Assembly: GCA_021810735.1 (NCBI GenBank)
Contig: JAJZIF010000027.1
Span: forward strand, 1 to 17,431
DNA from: Acidobacteriota bacterium
Lineage (GTDB): Bacteria > Acidobacteriota > Terriglobia > Terriglobales > Acidobacteriaceae
DNA: 17,431 nt
Direction of reading: 5' to 3'
The position numbers and the translations under genes were made by a program. Shown here one piece after another: positions 5,718 to 13,866 of the stretch (the first letter of the stretch is position 1; every line of letters starts with the position of its first letter). The notes below the pieces were generated by a model, which saw only the letters and a program-made list of their open reading frames with translations, had not been told where the DNA came from and searched no databases.

Positions 5718-6707
5718 TCACCAGCCGCGCGTCTGCAGCATCTGCGACTCCTCAATCGCATTCACGGCCAGCCCCTTCATCGAGCCCAGGCACTCTTCGC
5801 TGCACTCGGCCACAATCGCAGGATCCTGATAATGCGTTGTCGCCCGAACAATCGCCCGCGCCCGCGACTCCGCCTCGGCACGCTCGGCGGGATTGTTGAA
5901 CTTGCCCGCCGCATTCAATTCCACATCCAGCGGCGTCGCCCGCTCCTTCATGAAGATGCCCGAGCCTACAAACACTGCCTCCGCGCCCAGTTGCATCATC
6001 AGGGCCGCGTCGGCCGGTGTCGCAATGCCGCCTGCCGAGAAGTTCGGCACCGGCAGCTTGCCCGTCTTCGCCACCATGCGAATCAGCTCGTACGGCGCGC
6101 GGTGCTCCTTGGCAGCCGCGTAAAGTTCTTCTTCGCTGAGCACGGTGAGCGCCCGCATTTCCTTCACAATCTGCCGCATGTGCTTCACCGCGTGCACCAC
6201 GTCGCCCGTGCCGGCCTCGCCCTTGGTCCGGATCATCGCCGCGCCTTCCGCCACGCGGCGCAGCGCCTCGCCCAGGTCGCGCGCGCCGCACACAAACGGC
6301 GTCGTAAAGGCGTGCTTGTCGATGTGGTGCGTCTCGTCAGCCGGGGTCAGTACTTCTGATTCGTCGATAAAATCCACGCCCAGATGCTGAAGCACCTGTG
6401 CCTCGGCAAAGTGCCCGATGCGGGCCTTTGCCATCACCGGAATCGACACCGACGCGATGATTTCCTTGATCAGGCTCGGCCTCGCCATGCGCGCCACGCC
6501 GCCCTCCGCGCGAATCATCGCAGGAACCCGCTCCAGCGCCATCACCGCCACCGCGCCCGCCTGTTCGGCAATCCGCGCCTGTTCCACGCTCATTACGTCC
6601 ATGATGACGCCGCCCTTCAGCATTTCTGCCAGGCCTGTCTTCAGCCGCAGCCCTGCCGATGAGCCGCCGGCTACACCAGTCAATCCATTCTTTGTATGTT
6701 CTGCCAT
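5718..6707 (-). CDS. pdxS: Pyridoxal 5'-phosphate synthase synthase subunit PdxS
   Basis: A 329-residue (beta/alpha)8 enzyme that builds PLP from ribose 5-phosphate, glyceraldehyde 3-phosphate and ammonia supplied by PdxT. The substrate-binding Asp37 (GGVIMDVM) and the two catalytic lysines Lys94 (VMAKARIGH) and Lys162 (RTKGEAGTG) are present. Each is shifted by 13 from the well-studied Bacillus subtilis D24/K81/K149, so the core is collinear. It is about 35 residues longer than typical 294-residue members. About 13 of these are an N-terminal extension rich in Gly/Ser and the rest are at the C-terminus. I chose ATG 6707 because GGAG sits seven bases upstream. The frame remains open for another 15 codons, but those residues look unrelated. 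It is divergent from the ClC gene over 232 bases and has its own terminator. Confidence 0.97.
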   Translation of the reverse strand: MAEHTKNGLTGVAGGSSAGLRLKTGLAEMLKGGVIMDVMSVEQARIAEQAGAVAVMALERVPAMIRAEGGVARMARPSLIKEIIASVSIPVMAKARIGHFAEAQVLQHLGVDFIDESEVLTPADETHHIDKHAFTTPFVCGARDLGEALRRVAEGAAMIRTKGEAGTGDVVHAVKHMRQIVKEMRALTVLSEEELYAAAKEHRAPYELIRMVAKTGKLPVPNFSAGGIATPADAALMMQLGAEAVFVGSGIFMKERATPLDVELNAAGKFNNPAERAEAESRARAIVRATTHYQDPAIVAECSEECLGSMKGLAVNAIEESQMLQTRGW

Positions 6708-6939
6708 GGGGAGTCTCCGTCTTCGCAAGAGGCCTTCGAGGCTTCCGGGCACAGGAATACCGAAGCGCTTTGCGTGAAATATCTCAACAACTCAGTTTAA
6801 CAGTGGTTGCATTGGTCAGCGCATCATACTCAGAGGCGCGCTTCGCACGAAAACAATGCGCTGCCGGAATTCCCCAATCGCAAGACCGTATCAGACTGCA
6901 ACTGCACAGGAGTTGAACCGATAAAGGGGGGTCTGGAAA

Positions 6940-8724
6940 GTGCCAGCACCGGAAACGACGTCCACCGCACCCACTCACTTCTTATCCAAAAAACCTCTCT
7001 CCCACATGGCGGGGTGGATCGAACGGGTGGAGCTCAGACGCGTGCTGGATTCAGTCCTCCTGGGACTCGTAGGTGCGGCCAGCGCCCTGGCCTTCCACTG
7101 GATTTTATATTGGTGCTCCTGGCTCTTCCTCAATAAGATCGCCGGTTACGTCCTGCCCGACGTCGCTCATTCCATCGCGCCCAAATCCATCGCTGCACCC
7201 CACCTCAATTGGTGGATCCCTCTCGTGACCACCCTGGGCGGCCTCATCTCCGGCATTCTTGTCTTCACCTGGGCGCCGGAGGCCGAAGGCCACGGTACTG
7301 ACACCGTCGTCAACGCCTTCCACCGCCTCGCCGGCAACATCCGTACACGCGTTCCCTTGTTGAAGATGATTGCTTCCGGCATCACCATCGGCTCTGGCGG
7401 ATCAGCCGGTCGTGAAGGCCCCACCGCGCTCATCGCCGCCGGTTGCGGCGCCATCTACGCCAATCTCACCAGGCGCTCCGATCAGGAGCGCCGCTTCCTC
7501 CTTCTCGTTGGCATGTCCGCCGGCCTCTCCGCCGTCTTTCGCTCGCCCATTGGGGCGGCTATCTTCGCTGTCGAGGTTCTCTACTCCGCCATGGATTTCG
7601 AAAGCCACATGCTCATCTATACGCTGCTTTCGTCCGTCGTGGCCTATGCAGCCAATGGCGTCTTCTTCGGACTGCAGCCGCTCTTTCATGTGCCCGACAA
7701 ACTTCTCCTGCCCGACTATCGCTACTACCCCTGGTACGTGCTTCTCGGACTCGCCAGCGGCCTGCTGGCCACACTTCTCCCCGTCGTTTTTTACGGCATG
7801 CGCGATCTCTTCCACGCCATCCCATGTCCCCAGATCTTCAAGCCCGCCATCGGAGGCCTCGGCGTCGGCCTCATCGCGCTCTTTTTCCCTCAGGTGCTGG
7901 GCGGCGGCTACGGCTGGATGCAGATGAGCATCGGAGGCTTTCTACCGCTCCACCTGCTGGTCGCGTTGCTCTTCCTCAAAATGCTCAGCCTCTCCTTAAC
8001 GGTCTCCTCGGGCGGTTCCGGAGGTGTCTTCGCGCCCAGCATGTTCATCGGCGCCATGCTCGGCGGGACGCTGGCCGCTCTCTTTCACCAGCCCGCCGCC
8101 GGATTCGTCATCGTCGGCATGGCTGCCGTCTTCGGCGCTGCTGCCCGCGTCCCCATGGCTACCATTCTCATGGTTTCTGAAATGACCGGCGGCTACCAGT
8201 TGTTGGTGCCTGCGGGCCTGGCCGTCATTCTCGCCTTCCTCGTCCAGACCTGGCTCTCGCGGGGCCTGCGCTACCACAGCCTCTATGAGGCACAGGTCAA
8301 GACCTACGCCCAGTCGCCCGCCCATTACGTTGAGGAGATGAACTACGCCATCGACCTCATACGCGCCCATCGTGTCGCCGGCGAGCCCTCTCTGCGCGAA
8401 ATGGACATCATTTCGCTCATGCAGTCCGGCATTCCGCTCTCCCTCCACTCCGGAGAGCGCATGCTCATGGGCGAACTCCAGCAGAATTGCAATCTGTGCA
8501 ACGAGCTCATTGGCAGCCTCGCCGAAATCACAAAGGATAAGAATCTCAAGGTTCTGGTTATCTTCCGCGGCGACGAGGTCCTGCTGCCCACCAGGGAGTC
8601 TCGCATGAAACCCGGCGACAGGCTCCTCCTGCTCTGCTCCCCACAGACCGAAGCCATTCTCAAGGACAAGCTGCTGCTGCCCAGGACTCTGCCCGGGCCC
8701 GAGTTGACTCAGGTCCCCGTCTGA
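6940..8724 (+). CDS. ClC-family chloride channel/transporter with C-terminal RCK_C-like domain
   Basis: A 594-residue ClC protein. The membrane core (about 35-440) has GHGTD at 117-121 where E. coli ClC has GSGIP, GREGP at 157-161 with the gating glutamate E159, and GGVFAP at 361-366. SLYEAQV (447-453) provides the probable anion-coordinating tyrosine Y449. At the position of the internal proton glutamate (E203 in E. coli) the sequence reads VEV, so valine V213 replaces it. Eukaryotic ClC channels also have Val there, but some transporters lack the acid too, so channel versus exchanger is open. The soluble end (about 490-580) resembles a TrkA-C/RCK_C regulatory domain, with SLHSGERMLMGEL and RMKPGDRLLLLC. 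The start is GTG 6940 with GGGGGG eight bases upstream; ATG 7006 lacks a ribosome binding site. Its 3' end overlaps the thioesterase gene by 16 bases. Confidence 0.94.
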   Translation: MPAPETTSTAPTHFLSKKPLSHMAGWIERVELRRVLDSVLLGLVGAASALAFHWILYWCSWLFLNKIAGYVLPDVAHSIAPKSIAAPHLNWWIPLVTTLGGLISGILVFTWAPEAEGHGTDTVVNAFHRLAGNIRTRVPLLKMIASGITIGSGGSAGREGPTALIAAGCGAIYANLTRRSDQERRFLLLVGMSAGLSAVFRSPIGAAIFAVEVLYSAMDFESHMLIYTLLSSVVAYAANGVFFGLQPLFHVPDKLLLPDYRYYPWYVLLGLASGLLATLLPVVFYGMRDLFHAIPCPQIFKPAIGGLGVGLIALFFPQVLGGGYGWMQMSIGGFLPLHLLVALLFLKMLSLSLTVSSGGSGGVFAPSMFIGAMLGGTLAALFHQPAAGFVIVGMAAVFGAAARVPMATILMVSEMTGGYQLLVPAGLAVILAFLVQTWLSRGLRYHSLYEAQVKTYAQSPAHYVEEMNYAIDLIRAHRVAGEPSLREMDIISLMQSGIPLSLHSGERMLMGELQQNCNLCNELIGSLAEITKDKNLKVLVIFRGDEVLLPTRESRMKPGDRLLLLCSPQTEAILKDKLLLPRTLPGPELTQVPV

Positions 8725-9167
8725 GACCGGCGAAACTTCTCCGCGTCGATGGCAATAAACAATCCCTTCGCCCGGGACAGGATCGTTCCTTTGCCGTCCG
8801 CAAGCTCTGCCTCGCAGCGATGCTTCCTGCCTTCGCCGCCCACATGCCGTGCCGTCAGTCGCAGAGGAGCTCCCACCGGCACGGGCCGCAGATATTCAAC
8901 GTCCAGATGCCGGGTCATCGCAACCACGCCCCGCGCGCGGTTGGCCTTGCTCATCGCCTCGTCCAGCAGCGTCGCGATGATCCCCCCATGCGCATGGCCA
9001 GGGGGCCCCTGGAATCTCTTCGCCACCCGCACCGGACTCACCACCTGCCCCGTCCCATCCACATAAAAGCGCAGCCGTAACCCCGTTCGATTCTCCAGCC
9101 CGCACCCGAAACAGTGATGCATGGCCCCGTGCGACAGCGGATGCAACGTCTCCTCAACGGCACTCAT
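8709..9167 (-). CDS. PaaI-type hotdog-fold thioesterase
   Basis: A 152-residue single-domain hotdog protein of the PaaI/4HBT acyl-CoA thioesterase group. The N-terminus carries HHCFGCGLEN-x2-GLRL (about 17-32), a Cys-containing motif common in this subgroup. The central HAHGGIIATLLDEA (58-71) contains the helix with the catalytic acidic residue. VEYLRPVPVG (about 90-99) is the conserved strand-turn that follows. The expected reaction is hydrolysis of an acyl-CoA or aryl-CoA thioester, but the substrate cannot be read from the sequence. The frame allows a TTG two codons upstream (9173); I prefer ATG 9167, although no strong ribosome binding site is present. The gene converges on the ClC gene with a 16-base overlap of coding 3' ends, and is divergent from the second diguanylate cyclase. 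Confidence 0.88.
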   Translation of the reverse strand: MSAVEETLHPLSHGAMHHCFGCGLENRTGLRLRFYVDGTGQVVSPVRVAKRFQGPPGHAHGGIIATLLDEAMSKANRARGVVAMTRHLDVEYLRPVPVGAPLRLTARHVGGEGRKHRCEAELADGKGTILSRAKGLFIAIDAEKFRRSQTGT

Positions 9168-9367
9168 ACCCAAGAGGCTATAACAACCATCCCCTGGCGA
9201 GCGACTCCCGAACCCATCCCTGGAACCGTTTTAGAATCTGACCCTTCCCAATTCAGAACTGGTGATTTTTCTATTCCCGAAGACCCCGGTTTTACGCTTC
9301 ACTCTCCCGGAAAGGCGTGACATACTTGTCGTAACGTCAAACAGGTTCCTTGGGGTAACTGCAAGCC

Positions 9368-10561
9368 ATGCCAATGCGCGAGATCGTCATCGGTTACTTG
9401 ATGCTGCTCGCCCTCGGCTTCGCTGGAACTTTTGTAATTCGAAGGGAATGCCACAAACTACGCGGCCTGGTCGAACTCCGCTGGGCCTTTGCTGCCATGC
9501 TGCTCGCGCTTGTGGCCATGTTTTTGCGCGGTTTCGTTCCCCTCGTCATCGTCTCGGCCGGTGGTCAGACGGCGATTCTTCTCGCATTCGTCTTCCTGCA
9601 TCTCTCCCTTGCGCGCGCCATCCAGGCGCCGCCGCGCCTCTTTCCTTTCCTGGCCCTCCTGCTGCCATCTTTTGTGGCGGCACTTTGCTATTTCTCGCTT
9701 GTTCAGAACAGCTTCGACGCCCGCATGATCGTGGCTTCCATCGGCGTCGCGATCATGCTTGCCTGGACCGCCCGTCTTGCCATGCGGCCCGTGCAACCAG
9801 CCCTCCAGATGCCGCTCCGCTGGATGTTCCGGCTGCTCGTCGTCATGAGTGCCCTGCGCATCGTCCGATTTATCGTCACCCTCAACGTCGATCCGAATCC
9901 CAACCTCCGGGTTCTGGATCCCGTGCAGAGCCTGCTCGTCTACCTGCTCGTGCTCGGCGGATTGGCCCAGGCCGCCGGAACTTTCTGGATCTCCATCTGC
10001 GCGCAGCAGGAAAACGACCGCGTTCGTGCCGACACCGACGGCCTCACCGGTCTGCTCAATCGCCGTGCCTTCGAAGAAATTCTCTTGAAGGATCTCGCTG
10101 CTCTTGGCACGGAATCCGTCGAACTCAGCCTCCTTCTCATTGATCTCGACTTCTTCAAGAGCATGAACGACGAATTCGGCCATCTCGCCGGAGATACAGT
10201 CCTGCGCCGGGTCAGCAGCGTCCTGCGCCATGCCGTCCGCCCCGTCGACTCCCTGGCCAGGTTCGGCGGAGATGAATTTGCCATTCTCCTCCGGTCCGCC
10301 GAGCCGGGGCAGGGCTTGATCGTCGCCGAGCGCGTTCTCCGGGGACTCGTTCACATGCGTAATCTCCCCGGCAACCGCAAAATGACCGCAAGTCTCGGCA
10401 TCGCTACCGCATTGGAGAGAGACACTCCGGTGCTTCTGATCGAACGCGCGGACCGCGCGCTCTATCGCTCCAAGAATCTGGGACGAAACCGCCTGACGCA
10501 CTTCGAGGATGACGATCCGCCCGGCACAGATGATTCCGTGGCTTCCGTTTTGATCCAGTAG
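9368..10561 (+). CDS. Membrane-anchored diguanylate cyclase with intact inhibitory site
   Basis: A 397-residue cyclic di-GMP synthase. Residues 1-210 contain six or seven hydrophobic helices forming a membrane sensor region of a type often seen before GGDEF domains. A short linker (QQENDRVR) leads to the catalytic domain, which opens with DTDGLTGLLNRRAFEE (222-237). Metal-binding residues are in IDLDFFK (258-264), and the signature is a canonical GGDEF at 300-304. The inhibitory site RPVD (291-294) lies exactly five residues upstream and is complete, so product inhibition is expected. This differs from the other GGDEF protein in this window. Starts at ATG 9368 or 9374 are both possible and the ribosome binding site is weak. 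An imperfect TGAC-N14-GTCA palindrome lies at 9318-9339. The tail is acidic and proline-containing. Confidence 0.93.
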   Translation: MPMREIVIGYLMLLALGFAGTFVIRRECHKLRGLVELRWAFAAMLLALVAMFLRGFVPLVIVSAGGQTAILLAFVFLHLSLARAIQAPPRLFPFLALLLPSFVAALCYFSLVQNSFDARMIVASIGVAIMLAWTARLAMRPVQPALQMPLRWMFRLLVVMSALRIVRFIVTLNVDPNPNLRVLDPVQSLLVYLLVLGGLAQAAGTFWISICAQQENDRVRADTDGLTGLLNRRAFEEILLKDLAALGTESVELSLLLIDLDFFKSMNDEFGHLAGDTVLRRVSSVLRHAVRPVDSLARFGGDEFAILLRSAEPGQGLIVAERVLRGLVHMRNLPGNRKMTASLGIATALERDTPVLLIERADRALYRSKNLGRNRLTHFEDDDPPGTDDSVASVLIQ

Positions 10562-10694
10562 CTCCTTTCCCGGTCCCGATTGAGCTACGGACAGAACCCG
10601 CAATCCTCCTCCCCGCACGAAAACACCGCGCCCGAAACCTTCGGCAACACCGCCGGCAGCGCGGAAATGCCCGCACCGCTGGCATATACTCAAG

Positions 10695-12047
10695 ATGGAT
10701 ATGCCAGAAGAAAAAACTGCGGTCCCCGCCGTGAACCGCACCTTCTACATCGAAACCTTTGGCTGCCAGATGAATGTCCACGACTCGGAAAAGGTCATCG
10801 GCACACTGGAGCAGCAGGGCTATACCCGCGTCGAAACCGAAGCAGACGCCGACCTCATTCTCTACAACACCTGTTCCATCCGCGATAAAGCCGAGCAGAA
10901 GGTCTTCCACCGCCTCAACGACTACAAAAAGCTCCACGCGGAAGGGAAGCGCTTCGCCGTCCTCGGCTGCGTCGCCCAGCAGGAAGGCGAAAAGATCTTC
11001 GAGCGTGCCCCGTTCGTCTCGCTGGTTTCCGGCTCCGCATCTTATCGCAAACTTCCTGAGATGCTGGTGCAGCTCGAGCAGGGAGCCAACCGCATCACCG
11101 GCCTCGACGACCGCCAGACGGAAGAAACCTTCGAAACCGAATTCACCGCCCGCTCCAACGCGCATCGCGGCTACATCACCATCATCGAGGGCTGCGACAA
11201 GTTCTGCGCCTACTGCGTCGTCCCCTACACCCGCGGCAAGGAGCGCAGTCGCACCTCCGCCTCGGTCCTCGCTGAAGCCCGCCGTATGGCCGACTCCGGC
11301 TATACCGAAATCCAGCTTCTCGGCCAGAACGTCAATTCCTACCGCGACCCGGAAGGGAAGAAGAGTTTCGCCGAGCTGCTCGCCGCCGTCGGCCAGATCC
11401 CCGGCATCCAGCGCGTCCGCTTCACCACCTCGCATCCGCGCGACTTCACCCGCGACATCGTCGAAGCTATCGACGCCGTACCTTCGCTCTGCGACCACGT
11501 GCATCTTCCCGTCCAGAGCGGCTCCTCGCGCGTCCTCCATCTCATGCAGCGCGAATACACCCGCGAGCAGTACCTCGAGCGCATCTCCTGGATCAAGTCC
11601 GCAAACCGCCCCATCAGCATGACCACTGACATGATCGTCGGCTTCCCCGGCGAAACTCCCCAGGACTTTGAGGAAACCATCACCCTCGCAGCCGAAGTCC
11701 AGTACGACGGCATCTTTGCCTTCAAGTATTCGCCGCGTCCCAACACGCCGGCCATCACCATGGCAGATTCCATCCCTGAGCAGGAAAAGTCCATGCGCCT
11801 GCAGATCCTGCTCGACCGCCAGCGCGAAATCCAGCGCGCCAACTATGCAAAGCACGTCGGCCAGACAATAGAAGTCATGGTGGAGGGCCACAATTCCGCC
11901 CGCGGGCAGGTCATTGGGCGCACCTCGCAGAACAAGACGCTCAACTTCACCACCCGGCAGCCCATCCTGCCCGCACCCGGCAGCTATCTCAAGGTGCTGG
12001 TGACAAAGAGTCTGCCAAACAGCCTCGTCGGCGAGGCCATCGCCTGA
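10695..12047 (+). CDS. miaB: tRNA-2-methylthio-N6-dimethylallyladenosine synthase MiaB
   Basis: A 450-residue radical-SAM methylthiotransferase that converts i6A37 to ms2i6A37 in tRNAs reading UNN codons. All six cluster-binding cysteines are present. C24 (ETFGCQMN), C60 (NTCSIR) and C92 (LGCVAQQ) bind the auxiliary [4Fe-4S] in the N-terminal domain. The radical-SAM motif CDKFCAYC supplies C167, C171 and C174. A C-terminal TRAM domain (about 385-450) binds tRNA. The segments GQNVNSYRDP and VGFPGETPQDFEET favour MiaB over MtaB or RimO. There is no ribosome binding site before ATG 10695 (or 10701). Instead TATACT at 10685-10690 resembles a -10 box whose expected start site falls at the ATG, so a leaderless transcript is possible. 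bfn follows 49 bases downstream, probably in the same operon. Confidence 0.96.
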   Translation: MDMPEEKTAVPAVNRTFYIETFGCQMNVHDSEKVIGTLEQQGYTRVETEADADLILYNTCSIRDKAEQKVFHRLNDYKKLHAEGKRFAVLGCVAQQEGEKIFERAPFVSLVSGSASYRKLPEMLVQLEQGANRITGLDDRQTEETFETEFTARSNAHRGYITIIEGCDKFCAYCVVPYTRGKERSRTSASVLAEARRMADSGYTEIQLLGQNVNSYRDPEGKKSFAELLAAVGQIPGIQRVRFTTSHPRDFTRDIVEAIDAVPSLCDHVHLPVQSGSSRVLHLMQREYTREQYLERISWIKSANRPISMTTDMIVGFPGETPQDFEETITLAAEVQYDGIFAFKYSPRPNTPAITMADSIPEQEKSMRLQILLDRQREIQRANYAKHVGQTIEVMVEGHNSARGQVIGRTSQNKTLNFTTRQPILPAPGSYLKVLVTKSLPNSLVGEAIA

Positions 12048-12096
12048 TCCGCAAACCCGTCGAACGGTTCGCGGCAAGGCAGCAAGGAGCCTGGCA

Positions 12097-12585
12097 ATGC
12101 AGATCGAAATGAAAATTCGCGGCCTGATGGTCGACCCCTCCACCAATATGCCCATCGTCATTCTCAAGGACGTCAACGGCGACGCTCTGCTTCCCATTTG
12201 GGTCGGCCCCTACGAGGCCCACGCCATCGCCACGGAAATCGAGAAGGCATCCACGCCCCGTCCCATGACCCACGACCTCCTCAAGAACCTCATGCACGGC
12301 CTCAACGCCCAGCTTCAGCGCGTTGTCGTCTCGGAACTGCGCGACGACACCTTCTACGCCGTCATCTGGATGGAGCAGCAGGGCGAAACCGTCACTCTCG
12401 ACGCCCGCCCCTCCGACGCCCTCGCTCTCGCCCTCCGCGCCGACTGCCCCATTTTTGTCGAGGAAGAGGTGCTGCGGACCGCCAAGGTTTTGCCGCATCC
12501 GGTCGACTCCCCCGGAAGCTCCGCCGAACTTCGCAAATGGCTGGAGGATCTCGGCGACGAAGACCTCGGCAAATACAAAATGTAG
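12097..12585 (+). CDS. BFN-domain (DUF151) bifunctional nuclease family protein
   Basis: A 162-residue protein made almost entirely of a BFN/DUF151 domain. It shows the usual N-terminal pattern MQIEMKIRGLMVDPSTNMPI, then VILKD-x-LPIWVGPYEAHAIA. The helix TPRPMTHDLLKNLMHGL follows, then RPSDALALALRADCPIFVEEEVL near residues 104-126. The C-terminus is acidic (about 145-158). The name comes from plant members reported to have DNase and RNase activity; the role in bacteria is not established. An AAGGAG at 12084-12089 lies seven bases from ATG 12097, one of the best ribosome binding sites in the window. The gap to miaB is 49 bases on the same strand with no terminator, so I infer co-transcription. 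Such pairing with miaB would hint at an RNA-related role, but that is inference. Confidence 0.92.
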   Translation: MQIEMKIRGLMVDPSTNMPIVILKDVNGDALLPIWVGPYEAHAIATEIEKASTPRPMTHDLLKNLMHGLNAQLQRVVVSELRDDTFYAVIWMEQQGETVTLDARPSDALALALRADCPIFVEEEVLRTAKVLPHPVDSPGSSAELRKWLEDLGDEDLGKYKM

Positions 12586-12592
12586 TGGCGTC

Positions 12593-12633
12593 TGATCGAG
12601 GGATCACCCCGGCACTCCGTGCCGTCGCGATCA
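12593..12633. repeat. Nested inverted repeat between convergent genes
   Basis: An inner hairpin CGGCAC-TCC-GTGCCG (12610-12624) sits inside an outer pair TGATCG (12593-12598) and CGATCA (12628-12633). It lies just after the bfn stop and before the end of the minus-strand glycosyltransferase gene. There is no T-tract on either side, so it is not a standard intrinsic terminator, though the position fits a role in transcript ends or processing. Confidence 0.4.
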
Positions 12634-12661
12634 TGGACAGCCTGTTTCTGCAGGTCCGCCC

Positions 12662-13663
12662 CTACCAGTAAATCTTCTTGTTGTTTCGGTAGAGGTTCAG
12701 TTTGCTGCTCAAGTAGCGCCGCGGATGCTTCGGAATGTGCCGGTAGTGCTCAAGAGCCTTGACCGCGCTGTACGGTCCACGATGTCGCTGAATCTCAAGA
12801 CATAGCTCCACCACATGATGAAATCGCACCGGTTCTGAGAACCACTTTTCCCACTCCCGCCGGGCGTTCCTGCCCATTTCCACCGCGCGGTCTTCGTTTT
12901 CTTTGAGGATCTCCGGCAATTCATGCACCTGTGATTCGGGCACACGAATCGAAAACGAATTCCAGTCGACGCCGTCGTTCGGATGCCAGTCATCGGAGAT
13001 GATGATGCATGCACGGCCCGTCTTCATCGACTCGTATAGCCGTATGCTGTTGGCCGCCACACCGCGCGGGCAAAGGCTGAATTTGCTCCCGGCCAGCGAA
13101 TCCGCGTAGTGTTTCCAGAACTCCAGACGTTCTGACGGTGTACCGTGATAGCGAATCTGGGCGCTGTTTTTCGACGTGTCATACAGGTAAATGTCCGGAC
13201 ACTGGATCCGGAACACTTGCTCACGCACCGCATGGGTATTTTGAGAGCCCACGAAAGACGCCAGGTACTTTTCGTCCCCAGTCGCCGGGGCATGATGGAT
13301 CAGCGCATTTTCGCCCAATACTAAATAGAAGCCGGTGCGAGTATGATCCGCACGATAGTGAGCTTCGGTGAGCCCCGCGTAAACCCCCGGGAGTATGGGA
13401 TAGCAGAGATCACCCTGGTCAAACAGAAAACATTTGCGACCGTAGCGCCGAAAGTACGGATGCGCGCGGACTCGTTCTGCGAAGAAGCCCGCTTCCCCCA
13501 TCTCCACAAATAGAATCAGGTCCGCTTCGTCCGGATCCTCCGTCAGTTTGTGAACCTGGAACGGATCAATTTCGGCGCCGTGCTTCAGGAGAAGATGAGC
13601 GCCATGCTTCCACTGGCTGAAAGGATGTGGGGGGGCGCTGAACGCCAGATGAACCATCGCCAT
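12662..13663 (-). CDS. Exostosin-like (GT47) glycosyltransferase
   Basis: A 333-residue soluble protein resembling the exostosin (GT47) glycosyltransferase family. The best evidence is the C-terminal segment about 192-230. It contains SKFSLCPRG, an N-S-x-R-L-Y-E-S-M stretch, GRACIIISDD and then W-x-P, the nucleotide-sugar-binding signature of the family. The N-terminal half has the EADLILFV and DQGDLCYPILPG stretches seen in bacterial members. No signal peptide or membrane helix is visible, so it should act in the cytoplasm on a glycan precursor. ATG 13663 is preceded by AGGA at seven bases; ATG 13657 is an alternative. It is divergent from a flippase gene over 203 bases, which supports a role in a surface polysaccharide. 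Donor and acceptor sugars cannot be deduced. Confidence 0.82.
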   Translation of the reverse strand: MAMVHLAFSAPPHPFSQWKHGAHLLLKHGAEIDPFQVHKLTEDPDEADLILFVEMGEAGFFAERVRAHPYFRRYGRKCFLFDQGDLCYPILPGVYAGLTEAHYRADHTRTGFYLVLGENALIHHAPATGDEKYLASFVGSQNTHAVREQVFRIQCPDIYLYDTSKNSAQIRYHGTPSERLEFWKHYADSLAGSKFSLCPRGVAANSIRLYESMKTGRACIIISDDWHPNDGVDWNSFSIRVPESQVHELPEILKENEDRAVEMGRNARREWEKWFSEPVRFHHVVELCLEIQRHRGPYSAVKALEHYRHIPKHPRRYLSSKLNLYRNNKKIYW

Positions 13664-13866
13664 GATCGCATCCTACTATGGATGTCGCCACCCGGATGGA
13701 TCAACCCGAGCTCCTCGCAAATCACAACGTTCTGGCCTCCCATATCCATAACAGACACCGCAAAACAAGTGGCTTTATCATGGATTGCATCGGCATGGGG
13801 CGGCCGCGGATCACTGCGCAAAGTCTTCATTCTCAAACGCAGCATCACCTTCGGAGCCAACAGGGT

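Noticed and set aside
9458..10741. A 427-codon open frame antisense to the second diguanylate cyclase
   Set aside because: The plus strand encodes a clear GGDEF protein. The antisense product is rich in Glu/His/Gly/Asp without family features, a common shadow in this kind of genome.
10580..10888. Small plus-strand open frame overlapping the miaB start
   Set aside because: Most of it lies out of frame within miaB, the product is low in structure, and no ribosome binding site is present.
10404..12197. A 597-codon open frame on the minus strand across miaB
   Set aside because: It is longer than miaB but lies antisense to a gene with all six cluster cysteines. Its translation has no recognisable domain, and the open frame follows from GC-rich codon bias.
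13678..13866. Upstream in-frame extension of the flippase (63 codons)
   Set aside because: The extension is His/Arg/Gln-rich with no membrane features, and ATG 13867 has a ribosome binding site directly before the first helix.
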